A stretch of DNA of 64,000 nt from Puccinellia tenuiflora (Eukaryota; Streptophyta; Magnoliopsida; Poales; Poaceae): NCBI GenBank assembly GCA_012064385.1, contig QRDG01000855.1, positions 87,870-151,869 of the forward strand, written 5' to 3'. A program made the position numbers and the translations under genes. Of the stretch, positions 1 to 11,553 are shown piece after piece. How positions within the stretch are numbered: position 1 is the first letter of the stretch; every line of letters starts with the position of its first letter. The notes beneath the pieces were generated by a model. It had not been told where the DNA came from, made no database searches, and saw only the letters and a list, made by a program, of their open reading frames with translations.

Positions 1-216
1 CCTGGGCTAGGGCAGCGGGCAGCTATGCAGAGAAAATTAGCGAGCTTAACGAGTAGCTCATGAAACTCATTAGTTTGATTGTTTAGCTCGTTAGTGTTAG
101 CGAGCTAAAAATGATGCTCAGCTCGGTTCATTAAGAAAACGAGTCGAGTTCAAACGAGTCGAGCTACCGAGTGTTTAATAAGCTTAACGGACTTCGAGCT
201 TTATGTCCAGCCCTAG
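1..216. repeat. Possible hAT-type MITE, left part of window
   Basis: The stretch is rich in repeated gagct/cgagct words and ends in ccagccctag. A similar ctaggg word occurs near base 7, so short inverted ends are possible. Such GCTCG-rich elements ending in TAGGGCTGG are common hAT-type MITEs in grasses. The left end and any 8-bp duplication cannot be checked because the window begins here. No coding sequence is seen. Confidence 0.3.
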
Positions 217-328
217 TACCATCCTAGTTAATTTTCCATGACACTCTTAATGGATCAGAGCGAGTATATCGGTAGTACGTACGCTTCGATACATTCAAGG
301 AAAAAATAAAGAAAAGACAAAAGCCATC

Positions 329-1332
329 TGAAAGAGCATGTGCCATCCCCATGTGGTTTTGATGTTGACAACAGTTCAACTAAGTGCTCTAATGATGAAT
401 CTTAGCTGTGCAGGAAATCCAAAAAGAATCGTCGGAAAAACGGCTTCGTTTTTCTGTCCAGTTTGAGTGTTCCGGAGGTGCCCGGAAGTACCGGCCTCCG
501 GGCCGGAACTACCGCTGCAAAACTTCCGGGAACACTTCCGGCCCCACTTCCGCTTGCGGAATTTCGGTTCTGTATCTTGGCGGAAGTGGCACCGGAAGTA
601 CCGGCCTCCGGGCCGGAACTTCCGCTCTCAAGTTCCGAGCGAACTTCCGGTTGCACTTCCGCTTAGGAAAATCCGGTACTGGTTCCTCCCGGAACATGGA
701 CCGGAACCAGGTCCGGAAGTACCGCTCATCCCGGTACTACCAGCCGCCGCAACGGAAGTACCGGCCTGGCGGGTCTGCTGCCCTGATCTGAAGACCGTTG
801 ACCACCTGCTCTGAGGAAGGCCGGAAGTACCGCTGGGCCTAGCGGTACTTCCGATGAGGCGCGTCTGAGGCCCCCCCAACGGCCAGATTTCTGTGAAGGG
901 GTATTTACCCCTTCACTCACCTTGGTGGAGCTAGCTTTTTGAATCCTCTCTGCTCCATTAATGCTCTAAAAGCTCAAAGCTCAAATCTCTTAGATCTCTC
1001 AATCCCTCCACCCAAATTCGTTGATCTTTGGAGGATTGAAGGAGAAGGCCACGATCTACATCTTCACCAAGCCATTCTTCATTTCCCCTCATTCATTTGA
1101 GGGGGATTTCGTTTCTAGGGTTAGCATTGTGTTACCCTAGATTCTCTTGCTTACTGCTTGTTGTAATTATGAAAGATTGGTTGATTTGGGAGCCCCCAAT
1201 TAAGTTATGGGTGTGTGCCCCAAGAACATTGTAAGGGCTCCGGATTCCGCCTTGAAGGATTCCGATAGTGGAAGGTGAACCAAACCCTTGGGTGCGGTTC
1301 ATCGGAGAACAGGGTGAGGCCTTTGTGGCATC
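329..1332 (+). repeat. 5' LTR of the copia element, first part
   Basis: This is the first 1004 bp of an LTR of about 1307 bp. It begins with TG and breaks off where the gypsy element inserted, with target duplication GCATC at 1328-1332 and 8714-8718. Its end (about 1160-1330) matches the same region of the LTRs at 51.0 and 58.6 kb, showing the two copia families are related. Confidence 0.88.
470..860. repeat. GC-rich short repeats in the LTR (CCGGAAGTACCGGCC type)
   Basis: Many imperfect copies of a 15-bp near-palindromic word, CCGGAAGTACCGGCC or its half sites, lie in this block. They create overlapping open frames in several phases with Gly/Arg/Pro-rich products that are not genes. The related LTRs at 50.1 and 57.6 kb carry a different word, CCGGAGTCTCCGGCC, at the same relative place. 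Confidence 0.75.
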
Positions 1333-3057
1333 TGATGGCCTTGAACTTAGCTTAGGTTGAGACTCCAAGCGCAGAGTGTGTAGTATAGGAAAGACGGTTT
1401 CCCCATGAGGGGACTCGAGGGTTTAATATCGAACTCTTGGGAAATCAGTAGTGAAAGATTTATCTTCTTATCCTTCTCTTGAAAACCTGCAAAACAAAGT
1501 AAATTGTTTTGTGCCCTCAACCTCACCAAGTGGTTGTCAAGCAAAGGTGTGAGAATGATATGAAAATATAACAAATGCAAAATAAGAAATAAATATGCAA
1601 TGATGATAAATAAATATGCAAGGATGGTGGAAACAATGATGGATGATATTTTTGGGTTTTGTATTGTGAATGCAAGATATAAAAGTGTTTTTGTATTTTC
1701 GGATTTTTAAATGGCAGAAAATGGAAAATGCTTATAAGTTGTTGGAAAGGTGTTTCTTATGATTAAAAATGGACCGGGGTTCATGGTTTCACAAATGCAC
1801 TCTCTCTTTAATAAAGTGGTAGATAATGGAACACTAGAATTGACATATGAGATTGCAACAAAAAGGTTTCATGACAAGTTACTAATTATATGGGCATCAC
1901 GTCCTAACATAGAGATATTTTGTTTATTAATCTCTCTTATACTCCACCAAGATGTGAACTAAATCTTAGCACCTCAGTAATTAAGATAAATCAGAGTATA
2001 GCTTTAAGTCTTATGACATGAAGTTAAAATAAGAACATGCTAGATCTAGTCATGGAGAAGTGGCAATGGTCACACCCACACCTCCGGTAGCATGGTATTT
2101 TTCTTTATCCCTAGTGAGGCAACAAAGTATGGTAAAAATACCCAAGTGGATCGCGGAACTTCTCTCACTTTCACCGCACTAGCCACCTCCTCATTACTCC
2201 AACTAATGCACACGTTCCCCCACACACGCTCTCATAAACATGCTTGATCAAAACAAGTAGACAAGAACGGGGTACATAATATGCATCTACTTTCATAACT
2301 GAAACAAAACAATTGCAATCTCAAACATATATTAACTCATAAAGAGATCCACCACAAAGGAATTACATAGATGACCGTAATCATGTTTGGCAGCTCATAC
2401 GGAGCTAATTAGTGAAGCTCAAGAGAGAGGAGTGATACATAAGTTACTTCCACAAACCCATAGTCCAGGGGTGGACTACTCCCTCTTCATCATGGAGACG
2501 GTGGAGATGTCGTTGGGGGAGATGGAGACCACGCCGGCAGCGCCCCGCCAGAGTTTTCCCCCTCCAATCTGCAGCTCCAGATCTCTGTTTTGGTGTTTCT
2601 GTGTTTTCGGACGCCTCCCCTCCGAAGGGCGTCGGGGACTATTTTTATTGTCGGTTTTAGGTCAAGACGAAGGTTCTGGAGAAAAGATCGACGGCAACGG
2701 AGCCTCGAGGCCCCAGATGGTGGGTCCCATGCGGCCAAGGAATCTGGCCGCGTGGGCCACCCTCTTCTGGCCCTCGGGCCTCAGTTTCTTCGCTTCCTTC
2801 GCTCCTACGCTTTGTTCCTTCCAAAAACTGATGCTCGTAAATTTTCAGGTCATTTGGACGTCGTTTGGGTCCCTGAAACATCAAAATATAGAAAATAGGG
2901 TTTTCTGCCAGTGCAGGGTTAATTCTAGAAAAATAGGAAAACTGTGAAATCTTCCCAAAATCATTATAAAACAATGATATAACCCTTATATGATGCAAAT
3001 ATGATTAAAATATGAGTATTATAATGCAAAGTTCATGTATGCATTTTACATGCATCA
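1333..3057 (-). repeat. 3' LTR of the gypsy element
   Basis: This is the left-hand copy of the gypsy LTR, 1725 bp, nearly identical to 6986-8713. Read on the minus strand it starts TGATGCATGTAAAA and ends GGCCATCA. Short open frames inside (for example near 2400-2950) recur in the other LTR and look like chance frames. Confidence 0.9.
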
Positions 3058-5393
3058 ACATCCCCAAGCTTAACCTATACTCGTCATCGAGTATAAACGT
3101 GATAAAACCAACATGGACTTTGCATTTTAAGACTATCAATGGATATCAAAGATGATTACTATTGCTACATAAAGTCAAATGATTCATTCTTCAAAGGAGT
3201 AGCAATATGCAAGATAGATTATAAAGTGATATCAAATATTCAATGTAAGGATGTTCAATGATAATTCACAAAGTGCAACATAGAAGAAAGTACTATGGAC
3301 CAAATGTATGCATAATGAAAAGTAAGAACATCCTATGATGGTCATATAGTACTCTTGTAAATCAGAATATAAAAGGTGGACACTTTGGAAAGATATATAA
3401 ATGAGTAGAGGTAAAACATGAATAAGTTTCATCTAACTTCCAAATGCTTCTACTTAAGTTAATGTTTGCAATGTGGTATTCATTGGTGTCAAGCTCTCAT
3501 TACCCCCATCATAACATCTTGAATGGTTAAAGTTTAAAAGTGAAAGCAAATATGAGTAGTGTGCTTGACAAAGTATGGGTTGAAAGCTTCATGCCCCGTG
3601 AATACGAGTACCTACATCATGGTGTTACTCAATTTGGGCTACCAAGCAAGTTCAAGTTAAAGTCATTGTAAAAATAGCGTCATCAAGAGGGTCAACTGGG
3701 GTACCTCTTGTCCTAGGACATGGAACAAGCCCATGTCAAAATGACAAGACAAACAAACATAAGGAATAATCTCAACGCCCTTTTTATTTACTATTGATAT
3801 AGCTTTTTTATTATGAGGTGCATCACTGAAGGTTCACAATAGCATGTAAGTAAATTTCCACCATGAATGATGCATGGCTTAGATTAGCGGCCCGGGTGTC
3901 TCTCTAGCCATTTGTACAAACTACTTAAACTTACTTAGTTTCCACATTTATTTGGCACTATGATAGGCATCCATAAACAAAAGTACATGATATCAACTAA
4001 ATATAATTAAGAACATGTTGAAAGCTTGCCATGTGACAGCACATATGGGCTAACCCCCAACCAAGACTCTTGTCAAGCTCACAGCTTCATAATTTTAATC
4101 ACAATGGTTCATGTTTATTAAGTGCAATAAAAGTAAGGTGTGAGAGCTTTTTAACCAACTTTTCCCATAACAGTCAATAACATAAGCATTTAAATTCAGA
4201 GGTATAGATAATACAAAGTAACATGATAAACATACTCGGAATAGCATAAAGCTAATAGGTAGATATGGTGGACTCACTGGAAAAACTTTGGTTGAAGGTG
4301 TTGGAAAACAAGTTTTTACTTGTTGGAATTTTTGGGCTGGCAAAAGGGAGAAAGTTGACCGTCTAAATGCATGCACAAGTGTCCATAGAACTAACCAATC
4401 CATGTTAAACAAAGTAAAGTAACATTCAGCATCAAAACATGAATAAGATATAGCTCTTGATAAAACACTTGCAAATTAACACTCATTAAAAAGCACATGA
4501 ATCATGCAACTATATGTATCTTAAATCAACTCAAACATCCCTTTCCCAATCTTTTTAATAGCATCCAACTTAATTCAACCCAAATTTCCAGTAGCTCTCT
4601 CATATAAAAATGATAGTGGTGGTCTCAAAACAAAAATCAAACCAAAATAAAAAGCAAATAAAAGACGCTCCAAGTTTATGCGATAAAGTGCATTGATCAA
4701 AAAACAGAAGTCAGTCGTGTGCAAACCGAGAGTGTGTTGGTCCATCACCATCCTTGGATAGCTCTTGGTGCATCTCCTCTAATCCCTGTAAAAAAAACTT
4801 CAGAACACTGTTTCTCCCATTTCTTTTCTGTGGGGTGACATTAGTAGTGATAGACAAATGAATTGCTTGCTGCATAAAATCCTTAAACAAAAATTCATAT
4901 GAATATCTAGAAAGTGTATAATGTTGTATTCCCACTTATAAACTCAATTGGATAAAAAAGATTCAAGTTCAAAGTTCAAAGAATGCATCAAACAAAATGG
5001 GACAGAATCTGTTCAGAAAAACATCAGCTGTGAAATGCATTTTTCTACCCAGCTTCAGAATGTCGAAAAATTCTGAAAAACTTCATGCATACAGAGGATG
5101 AAAAGTTGCAGTTACAGTAAAAATTTCAGCTCTTTCGGAGTTACAGAATAGGAATGAAAAATCAAATCATGCACAAATTCGTGCTGGAATAAAATCTCCG
5201 AATGCAAATAGCAACTTTTTCAAACCAAAATGCGTAAAACTTGGTACTTTATTAAAAATTCCAGAAGCAAAACTAAAAACTAAGTCTCTTGTTACAGCAA
5301 TAGGACACAAAGAAAATCAAAAATAAAAACAACTGGGTTGCCTCCCGTAAAGCGATTTTTTATAGCCATATAGCTAGGCTTCTTACTTGATAT
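3058..5393 (-). other. Gypsy internal non-coding region with polypurine tract
   Basis: About 2.3 kb between the protease remnant and the 3' LTR, where an autonomous element would have pol. The only frames seen are short and without recognisable motifs. On the minus strand a purine-rich tract, AAGCTTGGGGATGT, lies directly against the LTR at about 3058-3071 and is the likely plus-strand primer. Confidence 0.7.
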
Positions 5394-6650
5394 TTATGAT
5401 GAACGAAGCTCATGAGGGAGCTTGAACTTTGGTATGTCCCTCTTTCTTGGGAAGTGTTCCATGCACTTCTTGTGTGGAAACTGAAACTTCACATTCCCTT
5501 CTTTTGAATCAATGATAGCACCTGTGGTACGAAGAAAAGGTCTTCCAAGAATAATTGGACTAGAGGTTTTATTCCCCATATCCATGATTAGAAAGTCAAC
5601 AGGTACAAATGTCATATGCAACTATACCATAACATCACTTACTTTTCCTAAAGCATGTTTAATGGAATCATCAGCAAGTGCAAGTTCAATAGAGCATTTT
5701 TCAAGATTCTTTAATTCAAGAACTTCATGTAATTCTTTAGATAAAACAGAGACACTAGATCCTAGATCTAATATAGCATGGTGTGTCTCTTTTCCAATGG
5801 TTACTAGTACTTTGGGAATCCATACATCCCCAAGCTTAGGTGGTATCATAGCTTCTTGGTTGTACCTAGCAATCTTTTCTTTTAAAACATGATTAGCAAT
5901 ATAAGAACCAAAACCTGCTTGGTTGGAGTTGATGGAAGGATCACTTGCAATTTTTTGTAAGATAGATATTAATTCATGCAAGCTACAATTATCTAAGTCA
6001 AGTAGTGGTTCCTTGACTTCACTAAGCATTTTAACTTCCTCAACTTTTCTTTCATTTCTCTTTCTTAAGAATGCATCCAAAGCTATTTTGAGATCTTGCT
6101 CTTCTTTAACAGATTCTTCAAGATTCCTTTCCAAAAGTTCTAGCATAGAAAATATTTTGTCATTAAATTTCTTAGTTGCTCCCTTTTTAGACTTGGCATT
6201 GTTTGCTATCATTTCCATTCTTGAAGCAATTTTAGAAAGAGTGTCATTAGTTTTCTTCATCCTAGTATTTGAATAAAGGATGAAAGGGCGTATTTCATTT
6301 TTAGTAGGACACTCTTCCACATAGTTTTGTAGATCTAATATTGACTTATCAATAGAAACTTTTAGTTGTTTGATCCCAGTTTCATATTTTGTTTCTATAG
6401 AACTCCCAAATAAATTTTCCGTTAAATTATTAGCATGTGAGGGATTACCCGAAGCAAATCTTCCATTAGTCAATGAGTCTAGAAAACATTTTGACCAACC
6501 ATCTAGACCATTATAAAAGTTTCTTATCAAAGTAGCAGGGGTATGCTTGTTGACACCATTTTTATTAATATCCTTCATTCTATACCAAGAATCCATTAAT
6601 GACTCTCCATAATATTGACCAAAATTGTTCATTTCAACACTAGAATCCAT
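5394..6650 (-). pseudogene. Gypsy gag-protease remnant with one in-frame stop
   Basis: One reading frame of about 418 codons is broken by a single TAG near 5622-5624. The first part (342 codons) resembles the C-terminal half of an Athila-type gag (SLMDSWYRM..., LIRNFYNGLD). It continues into a retroviral-type aspartic protease with active-site motif ILDLGSSVSVL, and after the stop comes the protease flap/end motif ILGRPFLRTTGAIID. The usual gag N-terminus is absent, so the start used is simply the first ATG. No pol follows. The single stop suggests fairly recent decay. Confidence 0.82.
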
Positions 6651-6956
6651 TTTGGTAAAGTTTTTATGTGTTTTTTAATTTTTAAATGCAAAACTGAAAA
6701 TAAAATGACACTAAACAATGCAAACCGAAATAACAAGTGCAACACAAAATGCAAAACTGAAAATAAATATGCAAATCGAAATACAAATATGATATGCAAG
6801 ACAATAACAAAACAAAATAAAATGCTTTAAAGGTAAAGATGGATAAGATGATGCTCACGTAGGTGCAACCTCCCCAAGCTTAGGTGTTTGCACAAGTTGG
6901 TGATGAAGTTGACTTTGTTGTGAGATGCTCCTTTGGAAAATCTTTACAGCAATAAT

Positions 6957-6974
6957 TCCCCGGCAACGGCGCCA
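6957..6974 (-). other. Primer binding site of the gypsy element
   Basis: On the minus strand this reads TGGCGCCGTTGCCGGGGA, the 18-nt site typical of many cereal gypsy elements and usually assigned to tRNA-Asp. It lies 11 nt inside the right LTR and shows that the element is transcribed right to left. Confidence 0.88.
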
Positions 6975-6985
6975 GAAAACGTCTT

Positions 6986-8713
6986 TGATGGCCTTGAACT
7001 TAGCTTAGGTTGAGACTCCAAGCGCAGAGTGTGTAGTATAGGAAAGACGGTTTCCCCACGAGGGGTGACTCGAGGGTTTAATATCGAACTCTCGGGGAAT
7101 CAGTAGTGAAAGATTTATTTTCTTATCCTTCTCTTGAAAACCTGCAAAACAAAGTAAATTCTTTTGTGCCCTCAACCACACCAAGTGGTTGTCAAGCACA
7201 AGGTGTGAGAATGATATGAAAATATAACAAATGCAAAATAAGAAATAAATATGCAATGATGATAAATAAATATGAAAGGATGGTGGAAACAATGATGGAT
7301 GATATTTTTGGGTTTTGTATTGTGAATGCAAGATATAAAAGTGTTTTTGTATTTTCGGATTTTTAAATGGCAGAAAGTGGAAAATGGTTATAAGTTGTTG
7401 GAAAGGTGTTTCTTATGATTAAAAATGGACCGGGGTTCATGCTTTCACAAATGCACTCTCTCTTTAATAAAGTGGTAGATAATGGAACACTAGAATTGAC
7501 ATATGAGATTGCAACAAAAAGGTTTCATGGCAAGTTACTAATTATATGGGCATCACGTCCTAACATAGAGATCTTTTGTTTATTAATCTCTCTTATACTC
7601 CACCAAGATGTGAACTAAATCTTAGCATCTCAGTAAATAAGATAAATCAGAGTATAGCTTTAAGTCTTATGACATGAAGTTAAAATAAGAACATGCTAGA
7701 TCTAGTCATGGAGAAGTGGCAATGGTCACACCCACACCTCCGGTAGCATGGTATTTTTCTTTATCCCTAGTGAGGCAACAAAGTAAGGTAAAAATACCCA
7801 AGTGGATCGCGGAACTTCTCTCACTTTCACCACACTAGCCACCCCCTCATTACTCCAACTAATGCACACATTCCCCCACACACGCTCTCATAAGCATGCT
7901 TGATCAAAACAAGTAGACAAGAACGGGGTACATAATATGCATCTACTTTCATAACTGAAATAAAACAATTGCAATCTCAAACATATATTAACTCATAAAG
8001 AGATCCACCACAAAGGAATTACATAGATGACCGTAATCATGTTCGGCAGCTCATACGGTGCTAATTAGTGAAGCTCAAGAGAGAGGAGAGATACATAAGT
8101 TACTTCCACAAACCCATAGTCCAGGGGTGGACTACTCCCTCTTCATCATGGAGATGGTGGAGATGTCGTTGGGGGAGATGGAGACCATGCCGGCAGCGCC
8201 CCGCCGGAGTTTTCCCCCTCCAATCTGCAGCTCCAGATCTCTGGTTTGGTGTTTCTGTGTTTTTGGCCGCCTCCCCTCCGAAGGGCGTCAGGGACTATTT
8301 TTATAGTCGGTTTTAGGTCAAGACGAAGGTTCTGGAGAAAAGATCGACGGCAACGGAGCCTCGAGGCCCCAGATGGTGGGTCCCACACGGCCAAGGAATC
8401 TGGCCGCGTGGGCCACCCTCTTCTAGCCCTCGGGCCTCCGTTTGTTCGCTTCCTTCGCTCCTATGCTTTGTTCCTTCCAAAAACTGATGCTCGTAAATTT
8501 TCAGGTCATTTGGACGTCGTTTGGGTCCCTGAAACATCAAAATATAGAAAATAGGGTTTTCTGCCAGTGCAGGGTTAATTCCAGAAAAATAGGAAAACTG
8601 TGAAATCTTCCCAAAATCATTATAAAACAATGATATAACCCTTATATGATGCAAATATGATTGAAATATGAGTATTATAATGCAAAGTTCATGTATGCCT
8701 TTTACATGCATCA
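6986..8713 (-). repeat. 5' LTR of the gypsy element
   Basis: Right-hand LTR copy, 1728 bp, ending in a CA dinucleotide pair and followed by the target duplication GCATC. It carries the promoter side of the minus-strand element. Differences from 1333-3057 are scattered single bases and 1-2 bp indels. Confidence 0.9.
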
Positions 8714-8718
8714 GCATC

Positions 8719-9021
8719 TTGAGTAGGCCTCTTTTGGCGAGCTCACACCCCTCCAACGAGACGTACTCCCTTAGCAAGGAGGAACTCGGGAATACATCCT
8801 TGTCTCCGTGTGCTTCTACTTTCGGTTATCTCTATCCCTTTGTTGTCATTACTTGTATCTTATTAATTGCCTAGTTGTAATAGTTTGCTCATCATATAGG
8901 TAAATTCACCTTAGTTGCATATCTAGAGAATTTACCTTTGTGTTAAGCCTAAAATCGAAAAAGTATTAAAATTTGGTGTAGCACCTATTCACCTCCTCTA
9001 GGTGACCATACGATCCTTTCA
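8719..9021 (+). repeat. 5' LTR of the copia element, second part
   Basis: The last 303 bp of the copia 5' LTR, displaced by the gypsy insertion. It matches 13927-14231 at about 96% by eye and ends CCTTTCA immediately before the primer binding site. Confidence 0.88.
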
Positions 9022-9036
9022 ATTGGTATCAGAGCC
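9022..9036 (+). other. Primer binding site of the copia element (initiator Met-tRNA)
   Basis: ATTGGTATCAGAGCC follows the LTR directly. TGGTATCAGAGC is the classic plant Ty1-copia site complementary to the 3' end of initiator Met-tRNA. Confidence 0.92.
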
Positions 9037-9072
9037 TTGGCTCATTAATTAGGCTTCACCGCCTACGAGAGT

Positions 9073-11516
9073 ATGGCACCCGAGAGTGGAGAGGTGGGGG
9101 CCTCTACTAGCGGAGTCTCCATGGATGAATTCAAGAAATTGGAGGCATCCATGGGTGCTCAAATGGAAGAGTTGCGCTCAATGATGGCACAACTCTTAAA
9201 TGCTAATAAAGCCCCCGCACCTCCCTCTCTTGAGGTTAACTCTTCCGCTACTCATGTTGAGGAGGGTTAAGCATCTAAAGAATCCCATTATAAAATTGAT
9301 GGTGAGAAGGGGGAGTACCATGGGGTTCCATTTATGTACTTCGTCGACCCACCTATCCCGCACCCTCATATAAAAAATAGGGGTGAACCACCTAGATTTA
9401 ATCCATCTTGTTTTTCTAATTGGCAATTTCTTATGAGATCACATGTCAAGAGTGCTTCGATCGAGCTATGGAGAATCATTGAGGTTGGTTTCAAGGCTGT
9501 CGACCCAAAAAACATGACAAGAATAGAAATTGTGGATTGCCAACTCAATGACTTAGCTCTCAACATGATTCAAACCGCCGTGGGAGAAAAGCACATGACT
9601 CACATCGAGCTTGCCACCACCGCCAAAGAAGCTTGGGAGACTCTCACTCAAGAGTTTGTCGGCAATGAGAGCATGAAGAGGAATAGGTTTGAAGCCTTGA
9701 GCAACCAAGCCGAGGGATTTTTCATGGTAGATGGTGAAGACCATGAAGACATGTATCGAAGGCTCAAAACCCTAGCCACTCAATTTAGAGCCCTTGGAGC
9801 AACCTATGTGGATGATGCTTGGATCAAGAGGAAGTATGTGAGTGCCCTCTGGCCTTTTGAATCCACCGACTTGAAGAACCTCCAAGAAAGACACAAGTAT
9901 CACCTCATGTCATCTAATGAAGTCATGCAAGAGATGGCGATATTCAAGGTGGCCGCCAAGAACGCTAAGACGCTCGAGCCCGGGCCATTGGAATGCACAA
10001 AGGAACTTCGCTTGCTTTGAAGGCCAAAGTTGTGGTGCAAGACGATGATGATGAGACTCAAGAAGATGTGTCACATTGGCATCCCAAAGATCTTGAAGAT
10101 ACTCTCAAGGACTATTCGGCTCTCACATCTAAAGTCTTTTGGAAGAGTCCGTCCAAGGCAAGGGAATTTGTTAACAAGGCAAGTGGAAGGAAGGAGGGTG
10201 GCCCAAGGGTTCGTTCTTGCTACAATTGCCAAGATCAATATCACTTTGTGGCCGAATGTCCGTTTGAGAATCGTGAACATCATGGAGGGAAGCTTGTTCG
10301 AAAGGATAAGTCAAAGGACACCCACAAGAAACCTTTCTTCAAGAAGAATGCCATCAACAAGAAGCCCCCAAGAATTGTGTTGCTTCCGCAAGAAGAGTAC
10401 TCATCCTGGGAAGAAGAAGAAGATGAAGAAACCTCAAGTGGGGTTGCCGCCATGGCCATAGCATCCTCATCATCTCCTTCCCTCTTTGAATCCCCTAATG
10501 AGAATGTCTCCAACTCCTCCGCAAGATGTCTCATGGCCAAGACCGACAAGGTATCATCCCCTTCATCTCCTAAGACTATGAGTAATATGGATGATGCTAC
10601 TAGTCTTAAAATTAAAAAGGAAATAGTTGCTTTCGATCATTTTATAACTAACATGCAAGGTGAAACCAAGAAGCATGTTGAGGCTCTTATGAGTCAATAT
10701 GGTGAAGCTCAAGAGATGCTTGAGATCAAGGGAAAGATTGAAATAGAGGATGCTATGGAAATTGCATCCTTGAAAGACAATCTGGAAGAAGAGCATGAGC
10801 TTAGGGTTTCTCTTGAGGAACAACTAGAATCTAAAGAAGAGTCAAATGATTTAATTGTTGCTAAACTCATTAAAGAACATAACCATGCAATTGCTAAATA
10901 CAAAGCATGTAAGAAAGAAAAGGTCGAGCTTGGTGTTGGTCATTCTAGACTAAGCGAGGAGCTAGAGAAACTTTCCAAGGCTCAGAAGGCATTGGAAAGT
11001 GAACACGCTACCCTCACCAAGTCGTATGAACAACTTCAAGCTCAACCATCTAAAAATGATGTGCCTAGTTCCTCCACTCCCATTACTTGCGATCATGCAA
11101 ATATCTTTGAGGAAAATGCTAGGTTGAAGATCAATCTTACTAAGGCCATCTCCCTAGGTAAGAAACCTTTTGTTACTCCACAAAAAGGGAGAGTTGGTGT
11201 CGGGTTTGTTGAGGAGGAAAAGAAGAAGGAGAACTTCATGAAAGATGTAATGGCTCCTCTAGCTAAGAAGATCCCTCAAGCCAAGAAGGTCAACATTGCT
11301 AGTGGTGGTGCCACAAGGGGGAAAACCACTAGTGATGACTTTGCGGAAAAATCTAACCCCCACTACATTTTATATGTTGATTATTATGGGGATATCTATG
11401 CTAAGTTTGTTGGTCCTAGAAATGTTCCTATTGCTCGTTCTATTTGGGTTCCTAAGACCCTTCTTGCTAACAAAAGAGGACCAATTGCAAAATGGGGAAC
11501 TAAATCAAAGCAATGA
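9073..11516 (+). pseudogene. Copia gag, broken by one stop and one frameshift
   Basis: Gag starts at ATG 9073 (MAPESGEVG). A TAA at 9268-9270 interrupts it after 65 codons; the same frame then continues to 10020. A frame change near 9985-9995 moves to the frame that runs to TGA 11514-11516. The middle contains a UBN2-type gag domain (FSNWQFLMRSHV, TAKEAWETL). The second frame contains a CX2CX4HX4C zinc knuckle (CYNCQDQYHFVAEC) and a long acidic and coiled-coil region. The product would form the virus-like particle. As it stands it cannot be made in one piece. Confidence 0.85.
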
Positions 11517-11553
11517 TTTCTTGTAGGACTATGCTTCCGGTGGGTCAAAATGG

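Larger units (their letters stand above)
1333..8713 (-). mobile_element. Ty3-gypsy LTR retrotransposon, gag-protease only, nested
   Basis: A 7.4-kb element on the minus strand with LTRs of 1725 and 1728 bp, both TG...CA, and 5-bp target duplication GCATC at 1328-1332 and 8714-8718. The primer binding site is beside the right LTR and a purine-rich tract beside the left one, which fixes its direction. The only coding remnant is gag plus aspartic protease of Athila-like type. No reverse transcriptase or integrase is present, so it is non-autonomous. The LTRs differ at roughly 2% of sites by eye, younger than the copia element it sits in. Confidence 0.92.

Noticed and set aside
2387..2947. A 186-codon frame in the gypsy LTR
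   Set aside because: The matching LTR at 8.05-8.55 kb breaks the frame with substitutions, as expected for non-coding LTR sequence.
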